The notes: a model not told the origin generated them from the sequence alone. A stretch of 64,000 nucleotides of DNA from Mimachlamys varia (GCA_947623455.1 OX392528.1:1254001-1318000), one strand, 5' to 3'. Shown: positions 38,901 through 46,129, numbered from the stretch's first letter. Program-made: numbers and translations.

Positions 38901-41900
38901 CTCAGGTGGCCGCTAAGGCCCTTGGGCCTCTTGTAAACAGTTAAAGGGCAGACATATGCTTTTGTTCACAACAGAAACAAAACCGATTCTTAAAGTTGTT
39001 TGTGAGACGATCATGCTAGGGTGGGAAATGTGAAACGCTTGCGAGGGTAGGAAACCCGTGATCATACCTGGATAGGAAAGGTTTAACGCTTGCAAAACGA
39101 CCCCGTGGTCATGTCTGGGCGGGGCGACGATTGGCAGATTACTGGTCTATATATGTATATAATATTTTTATTTGACAGTTATTGACTTATGGTGCATATT
39201 TAATCTAATTCACACCTGTCTTTTGAATTCCAAGTATGTTTGTTACACGTTTATTAGATATCGATTAAATATTTTAAGCAATTTAAATGAGGTGATTTGT
39301 TTTAAAAAACGTTACACTTTTAGACTATTACACTATAAATTTGTTCCTAGCACCTTTTGAACTGCCTCTAAGTGTCACCTAACCAGTGTGATTATAACAT
39401 GATGGTCGACTTTGGTGGTTTACAAAGTGTCACGTTCGGTTTTACAGGTGTCGGTACCTACCTGAAGGAAAAGAATCCTAACATACAGGTGTTCCTCGCA
39501 GACCCCCAGGTAATCATAAACCATTGATAAAATTGATGACTCAGTCTCTTTATTAAAACCGTAGCCGTTTTATGCAACATTGCCATCAGTATCGCCTATT
39601 ACCGAGATTTATGGTATCTCTAAAATGACATGGTTTATTATTATGAAATTTTCTAACGTGATATAATGTTAATATCTTGTGAACACGTGCTCTCAGTGCA
39701 TACCTGTCCATACATATTGAACTTTGATATCCTGCAGTTATCATGTATAAATATTACCTCATACTCACTTCTGAAACCTGAGAAGAATGAAGTGATTGAA
39801 ATGATATTCTGTAGAAAATAAACAAACAATTAATTTATTTGAAACAAAACCTCAGTTATCAGCAAAAGTTGCAAGAGGTTTACCATGCCTTTCGCAACGA
39901 GTTTTGTAATACGCGTTCCATACCTTGTAATTTGTAGTGGTAATTTTACACATTTTAGCAGCTTCCCTTGATCGAAGAACAGCAGGGCTATTGCAGTCCC
40001 TGCTTCGGTGTTGGCGTGGACGTCGTCATTGTCTGTGTTAAAGTTTCTGTTTCAGTTCATTGTGACCAAACTAATGCATCTAGTGTGATGAAACATCATA
40101 TGTAGTTTGATAAGGCACAGTACTCAACTATACAGGAGGATTTTCCCCATACATTATGGCTTACTGCACTTTTTCTTAAATGATAGACCTTCGGTAAGGT
40201 TTTTGTGCCGGTGCATTGTGAACAAACCTCTGCTCCTATGGTCATGAAATTTCTCATGTAGATTTGTCAGGGTCAACACGCAATGATGCAGGAGGATAGA
40301 GGCGCTGTGACTTATTGTTTAACACAAATTTAACTGAATTTAATATGAAGTATTAGATACAGTGGATGCAGACGCACTTGCCTCTTATAGAACGAAGGTC
40401 AACTACGTGGAGTGCAAGCACACTGCCTTCTAAACAACATACATAGACATACTGTTTTACAAGCAACCTAAATGGCCTGCCTTAGTAACCAACTATTTTA
40501 TAGCTCGCCTGGCCCGAAGGCCTAACGTGAGCCTATGTATTACCGTGAAGTTTGTTTTTTATCAACATTTATCTAAACGATTTCTTTTCCATAAGCACTG
40601 ATTTGGAAATCGACCTAATTTGGCTGGAAACATCCCTAGGTGGTGGGAACTCAAAATTGTACTATTGATTGTGTGCTTGGGTTATGAGATTAGGAAGTCT
40701 TTCGTGTTTTTGTTTTCGTGTTTTTCGCTTGGTTTTTGAGATAAGGACAGCTGATCGTGTTGTGCGCTTGGTTTGTGAGATTAGGACAGCCGATCGTGTT
40801 GTGCGCTTAGTGTTTGAGATGAGGATAGCTGATCGTGTTGTGCGCTTGGTTTGTGAGATTAGGCCAGCCGAACGTGTTGTGCGCTTGGTTTGTGAGATTA
40901 GGATAGCCGATCGTGTTGTGCGTTTGGTTGGTGAGATTAGGACAGCCGACTTTATTGTGCGATCGGTTTGTAAGATTAGGACAGCCGACTGTATTGTGCG
41001 CTCGGTTTGTAAGATTAGGACAGCCGATCGTGTTGTGCGCTTAGTTTTTGAGATGAGGATAGCTGATCGTGTTGTGCGCTTGGTTTGTGAGATTAGGCCA
41101 GCCGAACGTGTTGTGCGCTTGGTTTGTGAGATTAGGATAGCCGATCGTGTTGTGCGTTTGGTTGGTGAGATTAGGACAGCCGACTTATTGTGCGCTCGGT
41201 TTGTAAGATTAGGACAGCCGACTGTATTGTGCGCTCGGTTTGTAAGATTAGGACAGCCGACTGTATTGTGCGCTCGGTTTGTAAGATTAGGACAGCCGAT
41301 CGTGTTGTGCGCTCGGTTTGTGAGATTAGGACAGCCGATCGTGTTGTGCGCTTAGTGTTTGAGATGAGGATAGCTGATCGTGTTGTGCGCTTGGTTTGTG
41401 AGATTAGGCCAGCCGAACGTGTTGTGCGCTTGGTTTGTGAGATTAGGATAGCCGATCGTGTTGTGCGTTTGGTTGGTGAGATTAGGACAGCCGACTTTAT
41501 TGTGCGATCGGTTTGTAAGATTAGGACAGCCGACTGTATTGTGCGCTCGGTTTGTAAAATTAGGACAGCCGATCGTGTTGTGCGCTTAGTTTTTGAGATG
41601 AGGATAGCTGATCGTGTTGTGCGCTTGGTTTGTGAGATTAGGCCAGCCGAACGTGTTGTGCGCTTGGTTTGTGAGATTAGGATAGCCGATCGTGTTGTGC
41701 GTTTGGTTGGTGAGATTAGGACAGCCGACTTATTGTGCGCTCGGTTTGTAAGATTAGGACAGCCGACTGTATTGTGCGCTCGGTTTGTAAGATTAGGACA
41801 GCCGATCGTGTTGTGCGCTCGGTTTGTAAGATTAGGACAGCCGACTGTATTGTGCGCTTGGTTTGTGAGATTAGGACAGTCTGTCGTGGAGAACTTGTCA

Positions 41901-43979
41901 ACATTTATCTAAACGATTTCTTTTCCATAAAGCACTGATTTGGAAATTGACCTAATTTGGCTGGAAACATCCCTAGGTGGTGGGAACTCAAAATTGTACT
42001 TTTGATTGTGTGCTTGGATTATGAGATTAGGAAGTCTTTCGTGTTGTTTTTTTTTCGTGTTTTTCGCTTGGTTTGTTAGATAGGATAGTATGTCATGTTG
42101 TGCTTTTGGTTTGTGAGATTTGGACAGCCGAACGGGTTGTGCGCTTGGTTTTTGAGATAAGGACAGCTGATCGTGTTGTGCGCATGGTTTGTGAGATTAG
42201 GACAGTCGACTGTGATGTGCGCTTGGTTTGTGAGATTAGGACAGCCGATCTTGCTGTGCGCTTGGTTTGTGAGATTAGGACAGCCGATCTTGCTGTGCGC
42301 TTAGTTTTTGAAATGAGGATAGCCGATCGTGTTGTGCGCTTGGTTTGTGAGATTAGGACAGTCTGTCGTGGAGAGCTTTGGTTTGTGAGAGTGAGACAGA
42401 CTGTGACGGACAGCTCTTTTGTTGTAGGGAAGTGTCCTGTACAGCTACATCAAGCATGGAACGCTTGAAAGGTCAGATGGAAGTTCAATAGCAGAGGGTA
42501 TAGGTCAAGGTCGAGTCACTAACAATCTCAAGGACGCACCTATTGATGACGCCATGGTTATACAAGACACGGATGCAGTTGCCATGGTAATTATGTTAGA
42601 ATAGAAGTTTTTGTTTTGCTTTAGTACATTAAGGCGAAAATCAGGTAGGAAATTTAAATATCATCATAATGAAAAAATCAAAGAATACGGAAGTGTCAAC
42701 AATGATATTATTTATAACATATATGATATAGAATAATTGATATGTATATTTTAAATAGTGTATATATGTAGTGTGGTTCCGATGTATAGACATTCCGGCT
42801 ACTCCACGAGGAGGGTCTATTCGTTGGTGCGTCGACAGGACTGAACGTGTCTGCTGCTGAGCAGGTTGCTAAGCTGATGGGACCAGGTCACACAATTGTC
42901 ACATGTCTTTGTGATACCGGACAGGTAGGCATTCCATTGTCATCTTTCTACATGATAATCAAATAAACACCATAGCCACCATAGGTCATATCCTCCGACT
43001 CGTTCGATATGCGGCGATATAATATTATGGGTGTGATTCAGATGAAATGGGAATATATTTCAATCCTCAATTGAGCTCATATGACCAATGTCATGGTCAC
43101 ATTAGATTTCAAATTTGATGAGTCCTTAAATTCTGACTAGTTGACGACAGATGCTGAATTAAATACAAAGGATATATGTAGGACGGCATTCGAAGATGAT
43201 GTGTCGTAAACCAGAGTTAGACCTAAACACACATGTTCAAAACCCTAGCTATTGAGGACAATGCTCCAGTTTGTATTATTTTGTCTGTTAAACTCCATAA
43301 ATATTAGTAAAATGATGTTATATGTAAGTTCATGTCTTCATCAATATAAATTTGATCTTTTATTAATAGTAATATATGTATCAAGTAGAAGACTTTAGTA
43401 TAAACGTCTGTGGTCAGTATTCTATATCCCTTTCTTCAGTGTACTGGTTATATGATCATGTTTATTTCGTTTTGTTTATTATCTCCCCTTAACCATGTTT
43501 TCCTGTTTTCTCCAGCGATACTACGCAAAACTGTTCAGCAGACAGGTCCTTGCTGAGAGAGGTGCGTATTCCATAGTGTTACCTGCGCACTAGACACATC
43601 TATATGTTTCACATTAGTGATCTGCATGTATTAACATATTTCAAGGGATAGTGAAGGTGATTTATGAGTAGTTCGGTGTACATGTATACTTATGTAATTA
43701 ATAATACATGATGTATCAAACTTTATCTGCTAGAACAGAAAATGATTAATAACTTACATATGTACATTCAGTTGATCACATGATAAATTGAAACATAAAA
43801 TTTAAAATTACTTTCTTGGATCTAAAGTAAATATTCGAATTTTCTTTAATGTGTAATTATGACAATCATTTGTAAAGTAATCATTTCGAGGTGGGTCGTA
43901 AATTGTAAATACTGCAATGTTTTCTACAGGTTTATTAGACTGTATCCCCGAGGCGTACCGGCGATCACTGCACGACTGA
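8837..43979 (+). CDS. cysteine synthase family PLP enzyme, 13 coding exons, putative mitochondrial
   Basis: Joined exons: 8837-8920, 12115-12155, 14814-14854, 15268-15363, 15509-15633, 17404-17493, 18627-18741, 32924-32977, 39448-39509, 42428-42586, 42790-42924, 43516-43561, 43930-43979. The total of 1098 nt gives 365 residues plus TGA, and every intron is GT-AG. Residues 1-28 are rich in Ser, Arg and Lys with no acidic residue, as expected for a mitochondrial presequence. Next come [25 protein letters not shown] with the PLP Schiff-base Lys at about 73, the GTAGNTG substrate loop at 99-105, the phosphate-cradling GTGTGGT at about 207-213, and a C-terminal DTGQRYY. This is the O-acetylserine sulfhydrylase / cysteine synthase fold, and the GTAGNTG and DTGxRYY forms suggest the branch that includes fungal mitochondrial cysteine-synthase-like proteins. 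In the known family the enzyme makes cysteine from O-acetylserine and sulfide; the substrate in this animal cannot be told from sequence. The start is the first ATG giving a presequence in phase with exon 2. Confidence 0.93.
8921..10028 (+). other. intron 1, 5' part, no feature recognised
   Basis: AT-rich intronic sequence with short poly-A and poly-T runs and some short open frames on both strands without recognisable motifs. The rest of intron 1 is occupied by the TIR element at 10029-11762 and about 350 bp of unique sequence before exon 2. Confidence 0.6.
10029..11762. mobile_element. 1.73-kb TIR element in intron 1, non-autonomous
   Basis: A perfect 23-bp inverted repeat bounds it: 10029-10051 begins ATTAAAGGGGCATCCCGC, and 11740-11762 is its exact complement. 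TTAA is the second to fifth base from each end, so either the repeats include it or TTAA is a target duplication of piggyBac type. No transposase frame is visible; the longest frames (about 100 codons at 10742-11044) lack motifs. It contains a small CCCCG...CGGGG stem near 11593-11612. Confidence 0.75.
12115..12155 (+). CDS. cysteine synthase exon 2
   Basis: 41 nt, acceptor TTTACAG, donor CAG|GTATGT. It encodes [13 protein letters not shown] plus two bases of an Arg codon. This matches the conserved segment just before the family's TPLVRLN motif and joins exon 1 at phase 0 and exon 3 at phase 2. Confidence 0.88.
12390..13670 (-). pseudogene. degenerate reverse-transcriptase element (family R), intron 2
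   Basis: On the minus strand, 13670 to about 13020 carries a decayed RT core related to the [16 protein letters not shown] and YIDDVLS regions seen in other copies. From 12955 to 12390 come the C-terminal [26 protein letters not shown] segment and the family 3' tail. The copy is broken by many frameshifts and stops. The family looks Penelope-like, or a related RT; this rests on motif resemblance only. Confidence 0.7.
13728..13865 (+). pseudogene. 3' tail fragment of family R element
   Basis: Plus-strand fragment with the tail signature of the family: TGTAAATCTTTCCTTTGTTC, then AATCGATTTTGAGTCCTGAT and TATGGTTTTGATGATACTTTG. No coding part is present. It stands between a minus-strand and a plus-strand copy. 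Confidence 0.65.
13995..14530 (+). pseudogene. family R C-terminal fragment with 3' tail
   Basis: Translation near 14060-14260 shows [30 protein letters not shown] and [14 protein letters not shown], the C-terminal region of the RT protein. It is followed by the family tail (TACATGGCGGGTGTCGTCGA at about 14354) ending near the TTCGGTATTC motif. It is 5'-truncated, as expected of a target-primed retroelement. Confidence 0.75.
14814..14854 (+). CDS. cysteine synthase exon 3
   Basis: 41 nt, acceptor ATTTTGTAG, donor ACAG|GTAAAT. It encodes (R)[13 protein letters not shown](G), the first strongly conserved family motif. Phases 2 in and 1 out agree with its neighbours. Confidence 0.92.
15268..15363 (+). 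CDS. cysteine synthase exon 4 (PLP lysine)
   Basis: 96 nt, acceptor CTGACAG, donor AAAG|GTAGTC. It encodes [19 protein letters not shown] followed by [12 protein letters not shown]. The Lys of SVKDR is the residue that forms the Schiff base with PLP in this family. Confidence 0.95.
15509..15633 (+). CDS. cysteine synthase exon 5 (substrate loop)
   Basis: 125 nt, acceptor TTTTCTAG, donor CAG|GTAAGT, after a short 145-nt intron. It encodes [19 protein letters not shown] onward to MPNNQSQ. TAGNTG corresponds to the TSGNTG substrate-binding loop, with Ala in place of the usual Ser. Confidence 0.95.
15720..15971 (+). repeat. interspersed repeat A, 3' part
   Basis: Shares long stretches with 35720-35942: GGGGCCAAAA.GTGGGAATCC, AGAAGGGTCAGGTGCGTAAA, and GAGATTAACCGTGGCTATGG through CCTCGGGGACTAAA. 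The family has at least six members in the window. No coding capacity was seen; SINE-like or MITE-like origin is undecided. Confidence 0.75.
15980..16115 (-). pseudogene. 3' tail fragment of family R element
   Basis: Minus-strand tail: GAATACCGAACCGTCAA, then CAATCCGAACTCAAAATCGA and TTAGGGCCAAAATATGG on the plus strand. It has only the terminal segment, directly beside a repeat A copy. Confidence 0.6.
16362..16665. repeat. 38-bp minisatellite, 8 copies, intron 5
   Basis: The unit starts GCTAACGTTCTATCTACATA and continues with CTTGGTTGTAGAATTGTT. Copies start at 16362, 16400, 16438, 16476, 16514, 16552, 16590 and 16628. They are nearly identical; two have TTCTAG for TTGTAG. Confidence 0.97.
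16985..17345. repeat. 63-bp minisatellite, about 5-6 copies, intron 5
   Basis: The unit is 63 bp with GTTTAAAACCATGATATTTT and GAGTGGCTGTTTTGATCGTT. The TTTAAAACC mark recurs at 17027, 17090, about 17153, 17216 and 17279. The period is 21 codons, so one frame stays open (17159-17371) without evidence of coding. Confidence 0.93.
17404..17493 (+). CDS. cysteine synthase exon 6
   Basis: 90 nt, acceptor TATTCCAG, donor CAG|GTATGT, phase 0 at both ends. It encodes [19 protein letters not shown] then [11 protein letters not shown], matching the family region after the substrate loop. Confidence 0.94.
17545..18050 (-). pseudogene. reverse-transcriptase core fragment of family R, intron 6
   Basis: On the minus strand, 17888-17643 encodes a [19 protein letters not shown] stretch, then [20 protein letters not shown] and LLADLFLFS, which is the RT palm region before the catalytic Asp pair. 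Further decayed sequence follows on both sides. This is the clearest RT motif copy of the family in the window. It has no intact protein. Confidence 0.8.
18627..18741 (+). CDS. cysteine synthase exon 7
   Basis: 115 nt, donor CTG|GTAAGT. It encodes [19 protein letters not shown] through GPEIWQQT. Acceptor choice is decided by frame: CATCAG at 18621-18626 gives the conserved reading, while a second AG eight bases further (GACAG, 18630-18634) would shift frame and reach TGA within six codons. Confidence 0.93.
18742..19175 (+). other. intron 7, start, unique sequence
   Basis: About 430 bp of unremarkable intronic DNA between the exon 7 donor and the giant array. It includes an imperfect local inverted repeat around AAGTAATTATATATTGG (about 19035-19090). 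No other feature was seen. Confidence 0.6.
19176..32832. repeat. giant 25/26-bp minisatellite, about 525 copies, intron 7
   Basis: A continuous 13.66-kb array. Each unit has the constant core CTGGACACTAGGTAAC followed by a variable half (CGTG or CATG, then TATTCTT, TATACTT, TATTCCT or TATATT). Units with TATATT are 25 bp and the others 26 bp. The core contains TAG and TAA, so no long open frame exists in the array. Minor variants include GGAAACG, AGATAACG, AGTTAAAGTG (common after about 24.7 kb), GACGCTATG and GACTCTAGG. The TAG|GTAAC core resembles a 5' splice site on the transcribed strand. The array makes up about 96% of intron 7. Confidence 0.98.
20011..23750. repeat. higher-order repeat of about 1.27 kb inside the giant array
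   Basis: The rare TATTCTTTTGGAC variant occurs at 20011, 21279 and 22806, and the GACGCTATG variant at 20201, 21469 and 22996. Both give spacings of 1268 and 1527 bp. Long ordered series of unit variants agree between the copies, so blocks of about 49 units were duplicated; the third interval has about ten extra units (259 bp). One private change is CTCCACGATACTAGG near 22031 for CTCCTGGATACTAGG. Confidence 0.85.
32924..32977 (+). CDS. cysteine synthase exon 8 (PLP phosphate loop)
   Basis: 54 nt, acceptor ATTCACAG, donor GCAG|GTAATT. It encodes (G)[17 protein letters not shown](G). GTGTGGT is the glycine-rich loop binding the PLP phosphate. It lies about 90 bp after the end of the giant array and 14.2 kb after exon 7. 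Confidence 0.94.
33131..33280 (+). repeat. interspersed repeat A, 5' part
   Basis: Has the family start (CACATGCATGCAGCACCTTT, AATAGATACAGTATGC) and the CATACAGCTGTTCC and GGGCCACAAGGTGGG segments in diverged form. Compare 35585-35760. Confidence 0.65.
33530..33690 (-). repeat. interspersed repeat B
   Basis: Contains, on plus, ACATTTAGTCGCCTCTTACT, ATCATGCAA and a GCTGGTACAAGTATTA segment. A related piece lies at 62380-62465 (CCAGTCGCCCCTCAAGAGCA, TGCAATGGGGGCAGCAGGTA). It is a short repeat with no coding sequence; its class is unknown. Confidence 0.55.
33895..34170 (-). pseudogene. 3' tail fragment of family R element, intron 8
   Basis: Minus-strand tail: AAGCGTCAACACAACTATAA, ACTCAAAACCGATCAAACCA, then GTCACATCCAAGTAAACACC and AACAAGTAAGCACACCAATG. 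The C-terminal coding part is missing or unrecognisable. Confidence 0.65.
34200..35050. other. intron 8 sequence, nothing recognised
   Basis: Short open frames (34629-34838, 34873-35058) have no motif. No repeat relationship to the rest of the window was found. Confidence 0.5.
35055..35520 (-). pseudogene. family R element with catalytic RT motif, intron 8
   Basis: On the minus strand, 35483-35274 encodes [20 protein letters not shown] and, 30 residues on, [20 protein letters not shown], including the YIDD catalytic box. It then joins abruptly to C-terminal sequence (35260-35060) with intervening protein missing. Pseudogene. Confidence 0.78.
35585..35942 (+). repeat. interspersed repeat A, longest copy
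   Basis: Runs from GATGACGTAACACACACATA through ATACAGTATGCCGAAAAATG, CTAGGGGCCAAAAGGTGGGA and AGAAGGGTCAGGTGCGTAAA to CCTCGGGGACTAAA. It gives the fullest view of the family (about 360 bp). It directly abuts the 3' end of the LINE on its right. Confidence 0.75.
36207..37022 (-). pseudogene. LINE RT C-terminal region
   Basis: 271 residues. The frame stays open upstream of its first Met and includes [10 protein letters not shown] (about 37051-37020), the RT catalytic box. It continues with [38 protein letters not shown], a [13 protein letters not shown] segment and [20 protein letters not shown] near the end, typical of CR1/L2/jockey-type elements. Upstream in this frame a TGA interrupts at about 37072, so the polyprotein is broken. 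Confidence 0.85.
37124..37573 (-). pseudogene. LINE RT N-terminal palm fragment
   Basis: 149 residues with [26 protein letters not shown]-like then [20 protein letters not shown], and [14 protein letters not shown]. The last normally reads LDLSAAFDT and carries the first catalytic Asp. It ends in a shifted frame at 37124. It is truncated at its N-terminus, with no endonuclease domain. Confidence 0.85.
37578..37705 (+). repeat. interspersed repeat A, partial
   Basis: AAGATGACGTGACGCATATA, TATGCTGCACCTTTACC, TAGATACAGTATGCCGAAAA and TGAATTAAACTGCATC match the family start. It adjoins the LINE 5' end, so the LINE lies between two same-direction repeat A copies. Confidence 0.7.
37722..38935 (+). 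mobile_element. Helitron-like / HINE-type repeat with three 317-bp internal units
   Basis: It opens with a stem-loop (AGGTCACCTGAGAC, loop, GTCTCAAGTGACCT at 37724-37754) and closes with a GC-rich hairpin AGGCCCTTGGGCCT (about 38916-38929) followed by CTTG. Between them three tandem units begin near 37905, 38225 and 38542 (GGGGCTCGGGCGGGGCC and relatives) and share TCTACAAGTATAGAAAGAT and GTTTATATAGGGAAATAACA. Terminal hairpins plus a tandem core resemble non-autonomous Helitron-like elements of molluscs. Class assignment is inference, and there is no Rep/helicase. Confidence 0.6.
39448..39509 (+). CDS. cysteine synthase exon 9
   Basis: 62 nt, acceptor TTTTACAG, donor CCCAG|GTAATC, phase 1 in and 0 out. 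It encodes [20 protein letters not shown] then Q, corresponding to the family segment after the glycine loop. Confidence 0.94.
39510..40500 (+). other. intron 9, 5' part
   Basis: Mostly unique. Two diverged copies of one segment lie at about 40058-40136 and 40215-40290 (CATTGTGACCAAACTAATG versus CATTGTGAACAAACCTCTG, both ending near CAGGAGGA). No other feature was seen. Confidence 0.5.
40502..40735 (+). mobile_element. head of a second stem-loop repeat (Helitron-like)
   Basis: AGCTCGCCTGGCCCGAAGGC then CTAACGTGAGCC at 40503-40532 forms an imperfect hairpin built like the one at 37724. It is followed by ATTTATCTAAACGATTTCTT and AACATCCCTAGGTGGTGGGA, which occur again at 41898-42070. It may be the 5' end of an element whose core is the 39-bp array. 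Confidence 0.45.
40725..41885. repeat. 39-bp minisatellite, block 1, about 30 copies, intron 9
   Basis: The 39-bp unit includes GTGTTGTGCGCTTGGTTTGT and GAGATTAGGACAGCCGATC. It equals 13 codons, and one forward frame reads [13 protein letters not shown] repeatedly. A marker variant (GAGATGAGGATAGC) recurs at spacings of 234, 312 and 234 bp, showing higher-order blocks of 6 and 8 units. Single-base deletions (GACTTATTG for GACTTTATTG) move the open frame, which argues against selection for coding. Confidence 0.93.
41898..42375. repeat. duplicated flank plus 39-bp minisatellite block 2
   Basis: 41898-42070 repeats 40562-40735 with few differences (offset about 1336 bp). It is followed by about 8 further 39-bp units to 42375. 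The whole segment looks like a tandem duplication of flank plus array. The open frame 42073-42468 runs across the exon 10 boundary in the wrong frame. Confidence 0.88.
42428..42586 (+). CDS. cysteine synthase exon 10
   Basis: 159 nt, acceptor TTGTTGTAG, donor ATG|GTAATT, phase 0. It encodes [20 protein letters not shown], then [20 protein letters not shown] and [26 protein letters not shown] is the family segment that closes over the cofactor. It lies about 50 bp after the 39-bp array. Confidence 0.95.
42790..42924 (+). CDS. cysteine synthase exon 11
   Basis: 135 nt, acceptor GTATAG, donor ACAG|GTAGGC, phase 0. It encodes [40 protein letters not shown] and [15 protein letters not shown] matches the conserved EGIxxGxSSG of the family. 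Confidence 0.95.
42925..43515 (+). other. intron 11, nothing recognised
   Basis: 591 nt of AT-rich unique intronic sequence with no repeat shared with the rest of the window. It ends in the pyrimidine-rich acceptor TGTTTTCTCCAG. Confidence 0.7.
43516..43561 (+). CDS. cysteine synthase exon 12
   Basis: 46 nt, acceptor TTCTCCAG, donor GAGAG|GTGCGT, phase 0 in and 1 out. It encodes [15 protein letters not shown](G). It completes the D-T-G-x-R-Y-Y motif started in exon 11. Confidence 0.93.
43930..43979 (+). CDS. cysteine synthase exon 13 (terminal)
   Basis: 50 nt, acceptor TTTCTACAG. It encodes [15 protein letters not shown] then TGA at 43977-43979. The C-terminus is short and basic, as in the short cysteine synthases without a CBS regulatory domain. 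Confidence 0.9.
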
Positions 43980-43996
43980 TGGAGTACACCACTGAC

Positions 43997-44002
43997 AATA
44001 AA
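43997..44002 (+). terminator. possible polyadenylation signal
   Basis: AATAAA begins 18 nt after the stop codon. If used, the 3' untranslated region would be only about 35-45 nt. Later weaker signals cannot be ruled out. Confidence 0.4.
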
Positions 44003-44039
44003 ACAAGGGAAATTGGTAGACTTATCTAATAATGGCAAC

Positions 44040-46125
44040 GTAAAAGACTAGAAATAGATATATAAACCGCCAATACACTGTACTGTTATAGGTGATGTAC
44101 ACTTAGCAGGTGTTCTATTGATTGACACGAAGAAGGATAAAACTAACGTGAAAATGCATGTGAATCTTAGACATTGAAAGAAAATTAAATACGTAAGTGT
44201 AATTGACAACTTGATGCCATATTTATGTGTTATTTAATAATTAACTTCAATCTATGTATTGATCCATAACAAAAGAAATCGGAGTGTACTCTAATTATAA
44301 ACCGCTTCGCGATTTATTTAGAGTATATTCCGATAATCTTTTCTACATAATCCCTTTGAAAATCCACTTTTAATGTGTGACTCTTTCCTCTCAGAAAATC
44401 AGACGTTACAAATCGTGACGCTATTTTTTATGTTATGTAGTGATAATACAAATTTCTAAGCCAATAACAATGCCTGTTTCAAGCAAGATAAGCTTATATT
44501 TAATGGCGTTTTGTCCAGGCTACTCTGGACCGATGTTTAGGAAAAATAATTCACGAATTGCATTTCTTAAGCAATCACCCCAAAAAGTATGACCGGTTTC
44601 ACCTGTTGATGACGTCACTTCATGGATACTCATGTTTATTAATACTTTTATGTTATGCCTTATCTTAATGGATTTTTAGTTGGAACTATAGTTTTGTTCT
44701 CACTTCGGTTTATTCTTGTCTTTTGATTTGATTTACAACATTGTGTAACATACGGAGGGTCCCTAACACACGCTGGGCTGATATCCTGCTTTGCTCGAGC
44801 TAGTTCATTTTTGAGTTAAAATAGATATTTACCGTGTGTCTATCATAATATAGAAAAATGGTAATAAGCTATTGATACATGGGATAATCTACCATTCCGA
44901 GATCGCGCATTTTCTAGAAAATCATGTTTCTCTAAGAGTTCATATTCCATGAGATGATTATGGTTTTGTTGACGCTTTGGTATTCTCTAATTTTATTGTT
45001 AACACGTCACACTTGAAAATTACGCCGCAAAGCATGTTTCCGTGACGGCATATTTAAAGGATTGACCAATGAAATAGATATCAGAGTGAAGACCAATAGT
45101 GGAATATCTAAACTATTTGCCAACTGCTGGCACGTTTGTCATATGATTATGTGGTTGGGGGGGGGGGGGTCTCCATTAGCTACTTTTTCAAGGTGCTGTT
45201 CACTATTATGTTACATTTCATATGAATACATAGCTGTCAAGATAAGAGTTCTAACGGATGCTGTCACGACAGGATGCTATCTGAGATTGTATAACATTTT
45301 TATTATTATCTAATCGTCTATCACACAGGCCACATGGGTATCATACTTGGTAATTGTTAAACATGTTTTACAATTGTCTACTTGCGTCGATATGACGGAA
45401 CTGATATCTTTATTATAATACACAGGTATGTAAATATCTTTTATTTGAGGAAAAGGTTAAAAACCGCATGCAATACACATGAACTTATATATTTAGAGTA
45501 ATTAATTATGCTTCCGATCGACGTAACCACGCACGCTATTTGTGACAGTGACACATGTCGTGTGGTCACTTTGATGATCTGTTGCACCACGATAAACTTA
45601 CTTATACAGTGTACACGTCATTGTCATTAGCGGTGTTTTGTATATATGATGGAGTCAACGCTGATAAACTGTAATAGTAATTTTATATATGTCAATATAG
45701 TAAACTGTTTTAGATAGCAGTGTGATTAAAGTCTGATTTTGTTAACGCTTTGGTATTCTCTTATTTATTTGAATGAAGCTCTGTACGAACTCTATCATAA
45801 ATATGTAATTTTTAGCGATACAGCGTTTGTCATTTTAGATGACGCATATGTCAAAATGTTAACCCAAGAGTCCTAATATAGATATGTGAGAACTGAACTT
45901 ACGTGCGGTAGGAATAGCACCGTCACCGCTTTATTAAATCGGTTTAGAAGGAGCGCCTTCGTGGTTTTACAGAGTAAGCTACAATGTGAACTAATGCTCG
46001 ACTTGAATACGTATTGGATGACTCTCCATCAAAATATCAGTGACTGAATATCAGTTCTTTGAAATATCAATTAGCGATTACGACTATACCGACGTATATT
46101 TATTGAAACAAAATCAGAGATCAAA
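44040..46125. other. intergenic, no gene; small tail scraps of family R
   Basis: AT-rich. ATTATGGTTTTGTTGACGCT then TTGGTATTCTCT near 44958-44990, and TTTTGTTAACGCTTTGGTAT near 45737-45760, are isolated 3'-end scraps of the family R element. A G12 run lies at about 45158-45170. The frame 45062-45313 has no recognisable motif. Confidence 0.55.
44278..44334. repeat. short inverted repeat, 17-nt arms
   Basis: ATCGGAGTGTACTCTAA (44278-44294) pairs with TTAGAGTATATTCCGAT (44318-44334) at 15 of 17 positions around a 23-nt loop. It lies 300 bp beyond the cysteine synthase gene and could be a foldback remnant or an RNA stem. Confidence 0.65.
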
Positions 46126-46129
46126 GATT

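Noticed and set aside
40669..41912. Two frames of 228 and 240 codons with [13 protein letters not shown] repeats
   Set aside because: They lie wholly within intron 9, the frame is moved by one-base deletions in the array, and they do not join exon 9 or 10 in phase.
42073..42468. 131-codon frame reaching into exon 10
   Set aside because: It crosses the exon 10 acceptor in a frame different from the conserved cysteine synthase reading.
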